Under the pieces are notes generated by a model. That model did no database searches, had not been told where the DNA came from, and was given only the letters and a program-made list of their open reading frames with translations. The position numbers and the translations under genes are program-made. Source: Glycomyces tritici (lineage in GTDB: Bacteria > Actinomycetota > Actinomycetes > Mycobacteriales > Micromonosporaceae). From it: a DNA stretch of 64,000 nucleotides. Below, piece after piece: positions 48,459 through 56,952 of the stretch (its first letter is position 1; the number at the start of each line of letters is the position of its first letter). The DNA is taken from NCBI RefSeq assembly GCF_030403505.1, contig NZ_JAUEMJ010000006.1:263939-327938 (forward strand), written 5' to 3'.

Positions 48459-49757
48459 TCACTTGAGGTGCTTCACCGGCCTGGTGGCGAGGTTGAGCAG
48501 GTACTCGAGCGGCCCGCGTTTGAAGAAGCGGGACCATATGGCGGCGAACACGATCGCTCCGAGGATGAGCGTGAGCACCGGGACCCAGGAACCGCGGACA
48601 CCGCCGCCGGGCAGGGAGAGCCAGGACATGACGGCGAAGTGGCCGACGTAGGCCGTCAGGGACATCGTGCCCACCGCGACGATCGGCGTCATCAGGCGGC
48701 GCAGGCGCGGCAGGCGGTCCATCAGGAAGGTCGCGCCCACGATCACCAGGATCGCGATGCCGACGCTGCCGACGATGTCGAACGTGGTGCCGCTGTGCGG
48801 GCCGGCGACGAACAGCTCGCGAACCGACGGCTGGTACTCGAACGACCCGCTGTCCATCGGCGGCTTCGAGGAGCCAGACCAGGACCCCGAGCCCGAACCC
48901 GACCACGAGCCTGAGGACGACCCGTCCTCGGCCATGCTCCGCAGCGCGCCCTTGCCGGCCAGCAGCAGCGAGAGGCCGTACGCCACCGCCGTGAGCCCGG
49001 CGCCGAGGGCGGCGAGGCGGCGCTGGTTGGCGGGGGCGGAGAGGTCGACACGTCCCAGGGCCATGCCGGCCACCACGAACGCGATCCAGGGGACCGTCGG
49101 GTAGAAGCCGGTGAACAGCAGGTCGATCACGCCGACGCCGCTGAGCTTCTCCAGCGGGTCGTACGCGTCGACGGCCTGCTGGAATGAGTCGCTCAGCAGC
49201 GGGCGCATGAGGAACGCCAGCTGCGGCCCGGCCACCGCGAGCGCCGCAGCGGTGATCGCCAGCGTCTTCGCGCTCAGCTTGAGGAACATCATGGCGACGA
49301 GGAAGTAGACCCCGTAGAAGCCGATGATGATGACGTCGCCGTAGAGCTTCGCCAGCAGGGTGCCGAAGGCGAGCAGGACGACGGCGCGGATCGCGATGCG
49401 CGCCTTCGCTTTTCGTCCGGCGAGGCCGGTCTTGGGCTCCTTGCGCCCGGCGATGAGCATCAGCGAGAAACCCGCGAGGGTGGCGAACAGGACCGACGAG
49501 TGGCCGTCGGCCATGTAGCGGACCCAGCTGCCCACCCCGCTCGTGGTCGAGAGCATCGGCCCGACGTGCACGATGTACATGCCGAACACGGCCAGCGCGC
49601 GGGCCAGGTCCACCCCGACCAGGCGTCCCATCGACGCGTCGCCCTTCGAAGGGGGAGCGGTCAGGGCGGGATCATCGGGTTCGCCCGGAGTTCGAAGCGA
49701 GGGCGGTGCGTGCTCCTGCGGGGCCGCTTTCTCTTGCGGCGGTTGCGAATGTGTCAT
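48459..49757 (-). CDS. DUF418-type membrane protein with Ser/Gly-rich loop (paralogue 1)
   Basis: This 432-residue protein has a 50-residue Pro/Ala-rich cytoplasmic tail and GRLVGVDLARALAVFGMYIVHVGP, which opens the acyltransferase-like membrane domain of about ten helices. A low-complexity loop (SSSGSWSGSGSGSW and on) sits at about 278-300. It ends with WSRFFKRGPLEYLLNLATRP, the DUF418 ending. It is a clear paralogue of the gene at 50522, with a GNAT gene between. A motif shared with the two-component promoter lies 60 bp upstream. The function, possibly envelope-sugar acylation, is inferred. Confidence 0.82.
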   Translation of the reverse strand: MTHSQPPQEKAAPQEHAPPSLRTPGEPDDPALTAPPSKGDASMGRLVGVDLARALAVFGMYIVHVGPMLSTTSGVGSWVRYMADGHSSVLFATLAGFSLMLIAGRKEPKTGLAGRKAKARIAIRAVVLLAFGTLLAKLYGDVIIIGFYGVYFLVAMMFLKLSAKTLAITAAALAVAGPQLAFLMRPLLSDSFQQAVDAYDPLEKLSGVGVIDLLFTGFYPTVPWIAFVVAGMALGRVDLSAPANQRRLAALGAGLTAVAYGLSLLLAGKGALRSMAEDGSSSGSWSGSGSGSWSGSSKPPMDSGSFEYQPSVRELFVAGPHSGTTFDIVGSVGIAILVIVGATFLMDRLPRLRRLMTPIVAVGTMSLTAYVGHFAVMSWLSLPGGGVRGSWVPVLTLILGAIVFAAIWSRFFKRGPLEYLLNLATRPVKHLK

Positions 49758-49816
49758 GTCTCCACTCTGTGGCGAAGGGACGGCGCGAACCACCCGGCAG
49801 GTCGCGGTTTCAGACT

Positions 49817-49834
49817 CGCCGATCGGCGGGAACC
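49817..49834. promoter_or_regulatory. CGCCGATCGGCGGGAACC motif upstream of DUF418 paralogue 1
   Basis: CGCCGATCGGCGGGAACC lies 60 bp before the start, with a second partial copy CCGATCGGCGG at 49841-49851. The same core occurs upstream of paralogue 2 and the two-component system. Confidence 0.55.
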
Positions 49835-49883
49835 GGGGCCCCGATCGGCGGGGGCGGCCGCACGGGCCCGGCCGACCACCGTC

Positions 49884-50435
49884 TCAGGGCCGCATGGCCT
49901 TCTCGAACCTGAAGAACCCCTCCGGGCCCTCGCCGTGGTCGTCGTCCGCTTCCCCGCCGTGCGGGTCGTGGGGGTCGGGATGGTGCGCATTGAAGAACTC
50001 GACGATGCGGAACCCGCACTTGTTGACGTAGAAGTGGATGTTGCGCTGCTCGAACGAGGGCGTCCCGGTCTCCCACACCTCGGTCTGCGGGTACGCCGCT
50101 TCGATCGCCTTCCACGCCGCGAGGCCGATGCCGCGGCCGTGGTGCTCGGGGGCGATGTAGAAGAAATCCAGCGAGTTGCGGTGCGTCCGGTCGTCGATCC
50201 TCACCACCGCGCCGCCGATCCTCGCCCCCTCGAGCAGCACGTGGTGCACGGCGGCTCCGGGCGCGCGGCATGAGGCCCGGACGTCCTCATCGGGAGGGAT
50301 CGGGACCTCCTCGCCGCCGATGCCGTACGCGGCGGCCGCTTCGGTGAACGCCCGCTGCAGCTCCTTCCGGAAGGCCGGGAGGTCGGTGTCGTCCGCACGC
50401 GCGAGCGTGACGGCGTGAGCGGTTGCCTCGGTCAT
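49884..50435 (-). CDS. GNAT family N-acetyltransferase
   Basis: This 183-residue enzyme has the acetyl-CoA loop FYIAPEHHGRGIGLAAWKAIEAAYP (Q/RxxGxG/A as HGRGIG) and the C-terminal NIHFYVNKCGFRIVEFFNAHH. A His/Asp-rich tail (HHPDPHDPHGGEADDDHG) may bind metal. It lies between the two DUF418 paralogues on the same strand, with a terminator before it. Acceptor unknown. Confidence 0.9.
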   Translation of the reverse strand: MTEATAHAVTLARADDTDLPAFRKELQRAFTEAAAAYGIGGEEVPIPPDEDVRASCRAPGAAVHHVLLEGARIGGAVVRIDDRTHRNSLDFFYIAPEHHGRGIGLAAWKAIEAAYPQTEVWETGTPSFEQRNIHFYVNKCGFRIVEFFNAHHPDPHDPHGGEADDDHGEGPEGFFRFEKAMRP

Positions 50436-50460
50436 GTCGGTACTCCCTGCGAAATGGTGG

Positions 50461-50488
50461 GGGGCCACCGGGCCGGGGCGGTGGCCCC
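50461..50488 (-). terminator. terminator of DUF418 paralogue 2
   Basis: GGGGCCACCG and CGGTGGCCCC pair perfectly around an 8-nt loop, 33 bp after the stop. Confidence 0.75.
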
Positions 50489-50521
50489 GGCCCGGCGGCC
50501 CTCCTTGCGTGCCGTGTCCGG

Positions 50522-51817
50522 TCAGCGGATCAGCTTGGCGGGGCTGGTCGCCCAGTGCATGAGGTATTCGAGCGGTCCGCGCTTGAAGAACCGGGACCAC
50601 ACGAAGGCGAACGCGACGCCCGCCAGGCAGAACCAGCCCCACACCGCCAGTGCCGCGGTGACCGCGCCGCCGTCGCTGTTCGACGGGACGTGGTTGAGTG
50701 CCCACAGGTGGGCGACGTACAAGGTCAGGGACATCGCGCCGGCCGCCGTGATCGGCGTCAGGAGCTTGCGGGCCAGCGCCGAGCGGTCCAGCAGCGCGAC
50801 CGATCCGACGATGACCAGCATCGCTATGCCGATGTTGCCCAGCAGCTCGAACGCGGTGCCCGAGTGCGGCGAGGCCGAGAGCAGGAACTGCAGCATGTCC
50901 GGGGACCACGGATCGAACCCGCTCATCGAGTCCGACCACGTGCCGGACGAGCCCGTCGAAGACGACGCCGAGCCCGAACCGGAGGAGCCGGGACCGCCGC
51001 TCATGGAGCCGCCGCCCATGCCGCCTCCGGCGAACAGGACCTGCTGCAGCACCCAGGAGAGCCCGTAGCCGACCAGCGCCAGTCCGGCGCCGACCGAGGC
51101 CATGCCGATGCGCACCGCCTTGGCGGCGAGGTCGAGCTTGGCGATCGCCATGCCCGCGAAGAGGTAGGCCATCCAGGGGACGGCCGGGTAGAGGCCGGTG
51201 AACAGCAGTCGGCCGAGGCCGTCGGCGCCCATGCGGGTGACCGGGTCGTGCGCGTTGAGCGCGGTCACGAAGGCCGGCTGCGCCATGGAGATCCAGTAGA
51301 AGACCACGGAGCCGACGAGTGCGAACGCGGCCGAGAGGACCGCCAGCGTCTTGACCCCGCACCGCACGAACGGCAGCGCGAGGAGGAAGAACAGGCCGTA
51401 GAACGCCAGAATGACGATGTCGGTGTGCAACCAGAGGGCCAGCGCCGTGCCGAGGGCGATCAGCAGGACCGCCCGGATGGCGATCTTCACGATCCGCTGC
51501 CGGCGTTCGAGCGCGGGCCGCGGTCGGCGGCCGCCCGCGAGCAGGACCAGCGACAGGCCGGCCAGGATCGCGAACAGGGCCGACGAACGGCCGTGCGGGA
51601 TCTGCATGACCGTGTCGACCACGGGATTCGTGAACTCCTGCATCGGTCCCACATGCGCGTAGAACATGCCGAAGATCGCCAGCGCGCGGGCCAGGTCGAG
51701 CCCGAGCACACGGCCGAGTGCGCCGCTTCGCTGCGGTTTCGGTTCAGGCGGGGTCTCGCGGTCGGTGCGGACCAGCCGCAGCGTCCGCTCGCTCTGCACG
51801 GTGTCGGTGTCAGTCAT
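50522..51817 (-). CDS. DUF418-type membrane protein with Gly/Met/Ser-rich loop (paralogue 2)
   Basis: This 431-residue paralogue of the gene at 48459 has GRVLGLDLARALAIFGMFYAHVGP, about ten helices and the same ending VWSRFFKRGPLEYLMHWATSPAK. The low-complexity loop, at about 265-305, has the form GGGMGGGSMSGGPGSSGSGS and differs from the paralogue. ATG at 51817 was chosen over a frame extended 12 codons. It is divergent from a NarL-type response regulator gene, whose shared upstream palindromes suggest control of this gene. Confidence 0.82.
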   Translation of the reverse strand: MTDTDTVQSERTLRLVRTDRETPPEPKPQRSGALGRVLGLDLARALAIFGMFYAHVGPMQEFTNPVVDTVMQIPHGRSSALFAILAGLSLVLLAGGRRPRPALERRQRIVKIAIRAVLLIALGTALALWLHTDIVILAFYGLFFLLALPFVRCGVKTLAVLSAAFALVGSVVFYWISMAQPAFVTALNAHDPVTRMGADGLGRLLFTGLYPAVPWMAYLFAGMAIAKLDLAAKAVRIGMASVGAGLALVGYGLSWVLQQVLFAGGGMGGGSMSGGPGSSGSGSASSSTGSSGTWSDSMSGFDPWSPDMLQFLLSASPHSGTAFELLGNIGIAMLVIVGSVALLDRSALARKLLTPITAAGAMSLTLYVAHLWALNHVPSNSDGGAVTAALAVWGWFCLAGVAFAFVWSRFFKRGPLEYLMHWATSPAKLIR

Positions 51818-51872
51818 GGACTCAGCTTGCGGCCGTGCGGGCGCGCTTCCCATCCGGCGAAGGGCCGCCGCG

Positions 51873-51888
51873 CCGCCGCAGACGGCGG
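51873..51888. promoter_or_regulatory. palindrome upstream of DUF418 paralogue 2 and the response regulator
   Basis: CCGCCG-CAGA-CGGCGG followed by GAACC. The CGGCGGGAACC part is identical to the motif upstream of paralogue 1. Confidence 0.55.
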
Positions 51889-51941
51889 GAACCGCTCCCT
51901 CCTGACGGGGCCTCCTCGCCCGCCGACAGACCGGAGGACCC

Positions 51942-51955
51942 CCGCCGACCGGCGG
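51942..51955. promoter_or_regulatory. second palindrome upstream of the response regulator
   Basis: CCGCCG-AC-CGGCGG followed by AAATC, about 90 bp before the response regulator start. A variant of the palindrome at 51873. Confidence 0.5.
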
Positions 51956-52044
51956 AAATCGCCGCGGAACGGCCGCGATGGAAGCGCGGCGAGGTCCGGC
52001 CGTGCTACGAATCGATCCGTGGAACCGACAAGCGAGGAGCTGCC

Positions 52045-52704
52045 GTGATCCGGGTACTGATCGTCGACGACGAGGCGCTGATCCGCAGCGGCATCGAGCT
52101 CATCCTCAGCGCCGCACCGGACATCGAGGTCGTCGGCGCCGTCACCGGCGCCCGTGCGGTGGGCGAGGCCGAACGCCTGCACCCCGACATCGTGCTGCTC
52201 GACATCCGCATGCCTGATGTGGACGGTCTGACCGTGCTCGACCGCATGCTCGCGAAGCCTTCGCCGCCCGTGGTCGCCATGCTCACCACCTTCGACAACG
52301 ACGAGTACGTGGCCGCCGCCCTCCACCGGGGCGCGGCGGGGTTCCTGCTCAAGGACACCGCCCCCGATCACCTGGCCCTGCAGGTGCGCACCCTCGCCGC
52401 CCGCGGCGTGGTGCTCTCCCCCAAGGTCACCTCCACCGTCGTCGACGGCTACCTCGCGGCGGCCCGCAGCCGGCCCGCCGACACCGGCCTCGTCGACAGC
52501 TTGACCGACCGGGAGCGGGCCGTCCTCGTGCACCTCGCCGACGGACTGTCCAATGCGGACATCGCTGCCCGCCTCTACCTCGGCGTCGGCACCGTCAAAG
52601 ACCACGTCTCGGCGATCCTCGCCAAACTCCAGGTCGCCAACCGGGTCCAGGCCGCGCTCCTGGCCGAACGCGCGGGCCTGCTCGACGAAGGCGGGCAGCG
52701 GTGA
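52045..52704 (+). CDS. NarL/FixJ-type response regulator
   Basis: This 219-residue regulator has a receiver domain with Asp53 (VLLDIRMPD) and the LuxR-type helix-turn-helix LTDRERAVLVHLADGLSNADIAARLYLGVGTVKDHVSAILAKL. GTG at 52045 follows GAGGAGC. It overlaps its kinase gene (GTGA) and is divergent from DUF418 paralogue 2. In actinobacteria such pairs often control a nearby membrane or export system. Confidence 0.93.
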   Translation: MIRVLIVDDEALIRSGIELILSAAPDIEVVGAVTGARAVGEAERLHPDIVLLDIRMPDVDGLTVLDRMLAKPSPPVVAMLTTFDNDEYVAAALHRGAAGFLLKDTAPDHLALQVRTLAARGVVLSPKVTSTVVDGYLAAARSRPADTGLVDSLTDRERAVLVHLADGLSNADIAARLYLGVGTVKDHVSAILAKLQVANRVQAALLAERAGLLDEGGQR

Positions 52705-53840
52705 CCTCGGCCCCGGCCCGCCTGACGGCCTGGTGGCACTCGGGCTCACGCTGGCCCGCCGTCCTCCTCGACGCCGCCCTCATCGCCGTGGCCGGAGCCG
52801 ACCTGTGGTTCAACCGCATTCCCGGGAACTGGTGGGACGACGCCGTCCTCGCTGCCGGGGTGCTCGCGCTGGCGGTGCGCCGCCGGTTCCCGCTGGCGGT
52901 CTTCATCGCCACACTGCCGATGCCGCTGCTCATGGGCCAGTCGGCCGCGTCGCTGATCGCGCTGTTCACGGTCGCATGCTCGACGCGGAACCGGTGGCTG
53001 CTGAGCGCATGCGCCCTGGTGTACGCGGGACTGACGATCGCCCCGTGGTGGGGCGGCGGCGACATCCTGGCCGAATCGGCGTGGCCGGTGTGGGGCGTGT
53101 ACTCGCTGGCTCCCGCGGGCGCGGCGGTGTTCCTGGGGCAGCTGCTGCAGACCAAGCAGGAGCTGTCACGGCGCCTGGAGGAGATCGACGAGGTCCGCGA
53201 GCACGAGCAGGCGCTGGCGACGCAGAAGGTGCTGTCGCAGGAGCGCGCCCACCTGGCCCGGGAGATGCACGACGTCGTGTCGCACCAGGTGAGCCTGATC
53301 GCGGTGCGGGCCGGAGCACTGCAGGTCAGCACCGAGGACGCGACCGTGAAGGACGCCGCCGACACGATCCGGACGCTGGCGGCGCGCACGCTGGATGAGT
53401 TGCGGTACATGGTGAGCGTGCTGCGCGCCGGCGGGGGCGCGGGCAACGGCCTCGCCCCGCAGCCCACGCTCGACCAGCTGGGCGAACTGGTCGGCAATAC
53501 CGGCATGGGGGCGGAGCTGGAGCAGGGGCCGCTGCCGGAGCTCACCCCGCCGGTGCAGCGGGCGATCTACCGGACCGTGCAGGAAGCGCTGACGAACGCC
53601 CGCAAGCACGCCCCCGGCGCCGCGGTCCGCGTCCAGCTCACCCAGGACGACGGCGACGTACTGGCCGAGGTGGTCAACACGGCGCCGAAACGGCCGGTGG
53701 TGCCGCTGCCGAGCGCGAAGCACGGGTTGATCGGCCTCAAGCAGCGCGCGGAACTGCTGGGAGGCGCCTTCGAGGCGGGGCCGACGAACGCAGGAGGCTG
53801 GAGGGTCGCGCTGCGCGTGCCCCTGAAGTCGATGAGCTGA
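52701..53840 (+). CDS. NarL-type sensor histidine kinase (HisKA_3)
   Basis: This 379-residue kinase has four to five N-terminal membrane helices with little extracellular loop, a coiled coil to about residue 180, and the HisKA_3 motif REMHDVVSHQVSLIAVRAGAL with His190. The HATPase_c part shows QEALTNARKHA and HGLIGLKQRAELLGG. It is translated from GTG coupled to the response regulator. Loop-poor sensor domains of this type often sense membrane stress or an antibiotic in the membrane. Confidence 0.92.
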   Translation: MTSAPARLTAWWHSGSRWPAVLLDAALIAVAGADLWFNRIPGNWWDDAVLAAGVLALAVRRRFPLAVFIATLPMPLLMGQSAASLIALFTVACSTRNRWLLSACALVYAGLTIAPWWGGGDILAESAWPVWGVYSLAPAGAAVFLGQLLQTKQELSRRLEEIDEVREHEQALATQKVLSQERAHLAREMHDVVSHQVSLIAVRAGALQVSTEDATVKDAADTIRTLAARTLDELRYMVSVLRAGGGAGNGLAPQPTLDQLGELVGNTGMGAELEQGPLPELTPPVQRAIYRTVQEALTNARKHAPGAAVRVQLTQDDGDVLAEVVNTAPKRPVVPLPSAKHGLIGLKQRAELLGGAFEAGPTNAGGWRVALRVPLKSMS

Positions 53841-53955
53841 GCATCCGGGGTCTCGGCGCTCGCAAATCCCCAGCCGCACGACCGTGAATGAGGACGGAAA
53901 CCGACCTGGTTCACGCTGATCATGGGGGTGTCAGACACCGTTGAAAGGACCCGTC

Positions 53956-54516
53956 ATGACCGCATCGCCTCCCGTCCCGGCCGGCTCGAACACCGTGAAC
54001 CCGTTCATCCTGGCCGACGGCGCCGCCGCCTTGATCGACTTCCTCACCGAAGTCTTCGAGGCCGAAGACGTCCCCGAAGCCCGCACGCTCGACACCGACG
54101 GCCTCATCCTGCACGCCGAGCTGCGCATCGGCGATTCACTGCTCACCGTCGCCGACCGCAAACCGCACTGGCCGTTCACGCCTGCGCTCGTCCGCGTCTA
54201 CGTCGACGACGTGGACGCGGTGCTCGCGCGCGCAGAGAAACTCGGCGGGAGGACCCTCACGCGTCCGACCGACTTCTTCGGTGACACCCTCGCGCGGTTC
54301 CAGGACCCGGCGGCGAACCTCTGGTGGGTGTGTCGGCACGACCCGGACGCCGTCCAGGACTGGTCGCAGACTCCGGAATCGGACGAGGCGGCGGGAGCGT
54401 GGCAGGCTGACGGGGCCGAGGACTGGACCAGCTTCACCACGCCCGAGCTCGAGTACCTCCACTCCAGCCTGGACGAGGCCCTGACCGGACTCACCGACCC
54501 CAGGAAGGCCGGCTAG
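53956..54516 (+). CDS. VOC/glyoxalase-like protein (PhnB/YdfG type)
   Basis: This 186-residue protein has a vicinal-oxygen-chelate domain over residues 10-130, with VNPFILADGAAALIDFLTEVFEAEDVP, LVRVYVDDVDAVLARAEKLGG and TDFFGDTLARFQDPAANLWW. A helical tail follows. GAAAGGACC precedes the ATG. Members are mostly of unknown function; some are resistance or isomerase enzymes. Confidence 0.88.
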   Translation: MTASPPVPAGSNTVNPFILADGAAALIDFLTEVFEAEDVPEARTLDTDGLILHAELRIGDSLLTVADRKPHWPFTPALVRVYVDDVDAVLARAEKLGGRTLTRPTDFFGDTLARFQDPAANLWWVCRHDPDAVQDWSQTPESDEAAGAWQADGAEDWTSFTTPELEYLHSSLDEALTGLTDPRKAG

Positions 54517-54553
54517 CGCCCGTCGCCGGCGCTGGACCGGCGGCCTCGCGAGG

Positions 54554-55513
54554 TCACCGGTCCAGCGCCGTGAGCATGTGCTGCAGCATCTCCCGCATCT
54601 CCTCCCGGTCGGCGTCGGCGAGTTCCACCCGATACGGGGTCCCCGCCGGCAGCCACGACAGGCCGTAGGCGATGTCGCGCACGCTCGCACCGCCCACCGG
54701 CCAGCGCGTCCGCTCCGAGCCATCGGCCTCCGCGCCTTGCGCCCACTCGCCGAGGGCGGCCTTGAACGCCCCGATCGGCATGTCGAGGACCGCGGTCGCG
54801 TCCGGTGTGCGGGGCACCCAGGTCCGCGCGACGGTGACCAGCGCCTCCACTCGCTCGGGTGCCAGAGCGCGCGGTGCGAACGCGACGCGCAGCGGCTCGA
54901 CGTCCCGCACGCGGTCGACGCGGAAGGTCCGCCAGTCGGCGCGGCCGAGGTCCCAGCACACGAGGTACCAGTCCCCGCCGACCGGGACGAGCGAGTGGGG
55001 CTCGACGCGGCGCTCCTGCCGCTCGCCTCCGGCGGGCGTGTAGCCGAGCCGCACCCGCTCGCGATCGCGGCATGCCAGCGCCAGATCGGTGAGCACTTCC
55101 GATGAGACCCCGCTACTCCCGGGCGCGTGCTGGAGCGCCGGGGCCAGGGCGCTCACTCTGCGGCGCAGCCGCACCGGGAGCACCTGCTCGAGCTTGGCGA
55201 GGACCGACAGCGCGAATTCGGCGCCGCGGCGCATCCGGCCCGCCGCCACCAGGCGCAGACCGATCGCGATCGCGACCGCCTCCTCGTCGGACAGGAGCAG
55301 CGGCGGCAGCGATGCTCCCGCCGCGAGACGGTAGCCGCCGTGCACGCCCGCGGTGGAGTCGATCCGGTACCCCAGGTCGCGCAGCCGCTCCATGTCCCTT
55401 CGCACGGTCCGAACCGTGACGCCGAGGCGTTGGGCCAGTTCGGGTGCGGACCAGTGCCGATGCGACTGCAGCAGATTGAGGAGCAGGAGCGCGCGGCCAG
55501 TCGTATCGGACAT
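54554..55513 (-). CDS. helix-turn-helix regulator with WYL domain (YafY/PafC type)
   Basis: This 319-residue regulator has a DeoR/HTH_11 winged helix (WSAPELAQRLGVTVRTVRRDMERLRDLGYRIDS), a central WYL domain with RVEPHSLVPVGGDWYLVCWDLGRADWRTFRVDRV, and the WCX C-terminal part. Stand-alone members sense single-stranded nucleic acids or small ligands. It faces the VOC gene convergently. Target genes are unknown. Confidence 0.9.
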   Translation of the reverse strand: MSDTTGRALLLLNLLQSHRHWSAPELAQRLGVTVRTVRRDMERLRDLGYRIDSTAGVHGGYRLAAGASLPPLLLSDEEAVAIAIGLRLVAAGRMRRGAEFALSVLAKLEQVLPVRLRRRVSALAPALQHAPGSSGVSSEVLTDLALACRDRERVRLGYTPAGGERQERRVEPHSLVPVGGDWYLVCWDLGRADWRTFRVDRVRDVEPLRVAFAPRALAPERVEALVTVARTWVPRTPDATAVLDMPIGAFKAALGEWAQGAEADGSERTRWPVGGASVRDIAYGLSWLPAGTPYRVELADADREEMREMLQHMLTALDR

Positions 55514-55581
55514 GGCCTGATTCTGCCTCGGAACGGTGACAGGTCCCGTCCTCGTTCGGTCCTACACGGGCCGGGCGGGTC

Positions 55582-56016
55582 CTACGATTCCTCGCTCTGC
55601 CGTCGTGCCCGTTCCGCGGCTGCCTGGTCCATGAGGCGGCGTGCGAGGTTGCGGGCCTGCGCGTTGTGGTCGACGAAGCCCTCCACAATGTCGTGGGTGC
55701 GCTCGCGGGCCGCGGTCGCGGCCCGGTCGTACGTGTCGACGACCAGTGCGGCGAGGTCGACGGGGGCGACCGACGCTGCGGCCGGCAGGAACTCGACGTC
55801 GACGAGCTTGCCGGAGATCGTCACGGTCACGGCGACCTCGCCGCCGTCGGAAACGAGGCGGACGCTCGTGGCGTCGATGAGGCCTCGCGCCGGTTGCGCC
55901 CGCTGACGCAGCGCCGCCATCTGCTTTTCGAAATCGCTCATGAAGTCGGCGAGGTCGAACGCCTCCGCTTTGTCGGCGCCAGCGTTGCCTGCGTCGCTTT
56001 GAGGGGTCTCGCTCAC
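55582..56016 (-). CDS. YbaB/EbfC-like nucleoid-associated protein
   Basis: This 144-residue acidic protein has the YbaB pattern: a helix (FMSDFEKQMAALRQRAQP), a three-strand sheet (VTVTISGKLVDVEFLP) and long C-terminal helices. Actinobacteria carry several such divergent paralogues, some of them next to WXG or ESX genes. It does not lie beside recR or dnaX, so it is not the housekeeping copy. Confidence 0.75.
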   Translation of the reverse strand: MSETPQSDAGNAGADKAEAFDLADFMSDFEKQMAALRQRAQPARGLIDATSVRLVSDGGEVAVTVTISGKLVDVEFLPAAASVAPVDLAALVVDTYDRAATAARERTHDIVEGFVDHNAQARNLARRLMDQAAAERARRQSEES

Positions 56017-56680
56017 AGGTGCTCCTTCGGGAATGCGCCGCGCTGCAGGAGCCGCGGCGTGCCTCGACTGCCGGATGTCAGTCCCTCATCGACAACTCTA
56101 GGTCCGATTCTCGTTGTGTCGCAAGGAGAGTGATTTGTAACATGACAGGCAACCGTCGAGTGTGTCCGCTGGTCAGAGGATTTTGCGCTGCGATCTGCGG
56201 TGTGCGGCTTTTGCGCTTTCGAACAAAGCCATCACAGCGACGGCGATCAGCCGCCTTCCGTGTCTGAGGAGTGAACCCGCTCAAAGCGAGCAGCACGTTG
56301 CCCAAATGCCATGGGCTGCTTAATATCCGGTGAACACCTCGCTCCAAAGTGCTCGAGGTCGCAACGCCGGACCCGGGTCATCGAACGGAAGCCACTGGGC
56401 CCTGGGCTGCCGAGGCCGAAACGCTGTTCGCGTCCCTCAGTGCGGCCCATCGATCATGTGTTTCCTTCACGCGGCCACTGGCGGGCTTCCGGTTCGGTCA
56501 GGGCTCGCTGCGGCAGCTGTTCCGAGTCGGTCGCATTGGCGCCGAGGACGACGCCGTCGGCGGTGGGCGGTCCCCGATCTGCCCGCCCTCGATGCCCGCA
56601 GGCTCCGGGAAGCGACCGTGAGGTCGGGGCTCGGCGCGGCAGCCTAACGCCAGGTGCACCAACAAACCTTCGCCGAGCCG
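56017..56680. other. long intergenic stretch, no confident gene
   Basis: This AT-richer 660 bp holds one small plus-strand frame, 56142-56267 (MTGNRRVCPLVRGFCAAI and on, 41 residues), with AAGGAG 15 bp upstream. I rate it weak. Nothing else convincing is seen; the base composition and lack of codon bias suggest decayed or regulatory DNA. Confidence 0.4.
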
Positions 56681-56709
56681 TTGACTACACATCGAGATCT
56701 CTCTATAGT
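56681..56709 (+). promoter_or_regulatory. sigma-70-type promoter of the GH62 gene
   Basis: TTGACT and TATAGT with a 17-bp spacer match the housekeeping sigma consensus well. Transcription would start near 56716, giving a leader of about 240 nt before the GH62 ATG. Confidence 0.75.
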
Positions 56710-56807
56710 TCGAATCGCCGGAAAATTCATCAGATGTTTCGGTCCAAGCTGCGGCATGTGAGCGATAACAGGCATGCCTCGTGCCTACCCCCGCTAAGGA
56801 GCATCCG

Positions 56808-56882
56808 ATGACCCCGGCCGCACCCGACCACCCGACCCCGTCCCGAGGCGTGCCCGCACCCGCAGCGAACACCGCCGACTGA
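56808..56882 (+). CDS. 24-residue leader ORF upstream of GH62
   Basis: AAGGAGCATCCG precedes ATG at 56808 and a 24-codon frame, MTPAAPDHPTPSRGVPAP and on to NTAD, Pro- and Ala-rich. It lies inside the leader of the GH62 transcript, 70 bp before that gene's own AAGGAGG. Proline-rich upstream frames can slow ribosomes, so it might tune GH62 expression; this is inference. Confidence 0.4.
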   Translation: MTPAAPDHPTPSRGVPAPAANTAD

Positions 56883-56952
56883 CCACCCGTCCCGCCCGTA
56901 ACAACAAGACCCGCAACTCCACGACCCGACGAACCTCGACAAGGAGGCCACC

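Noticed and set aside
56142..56267. 41-residue ORF with upstream AAGGAG
   Set aside because: The ribosome binding site is too far from the ATG and codon bias is weak; it is mentioned only in the description of the gap.
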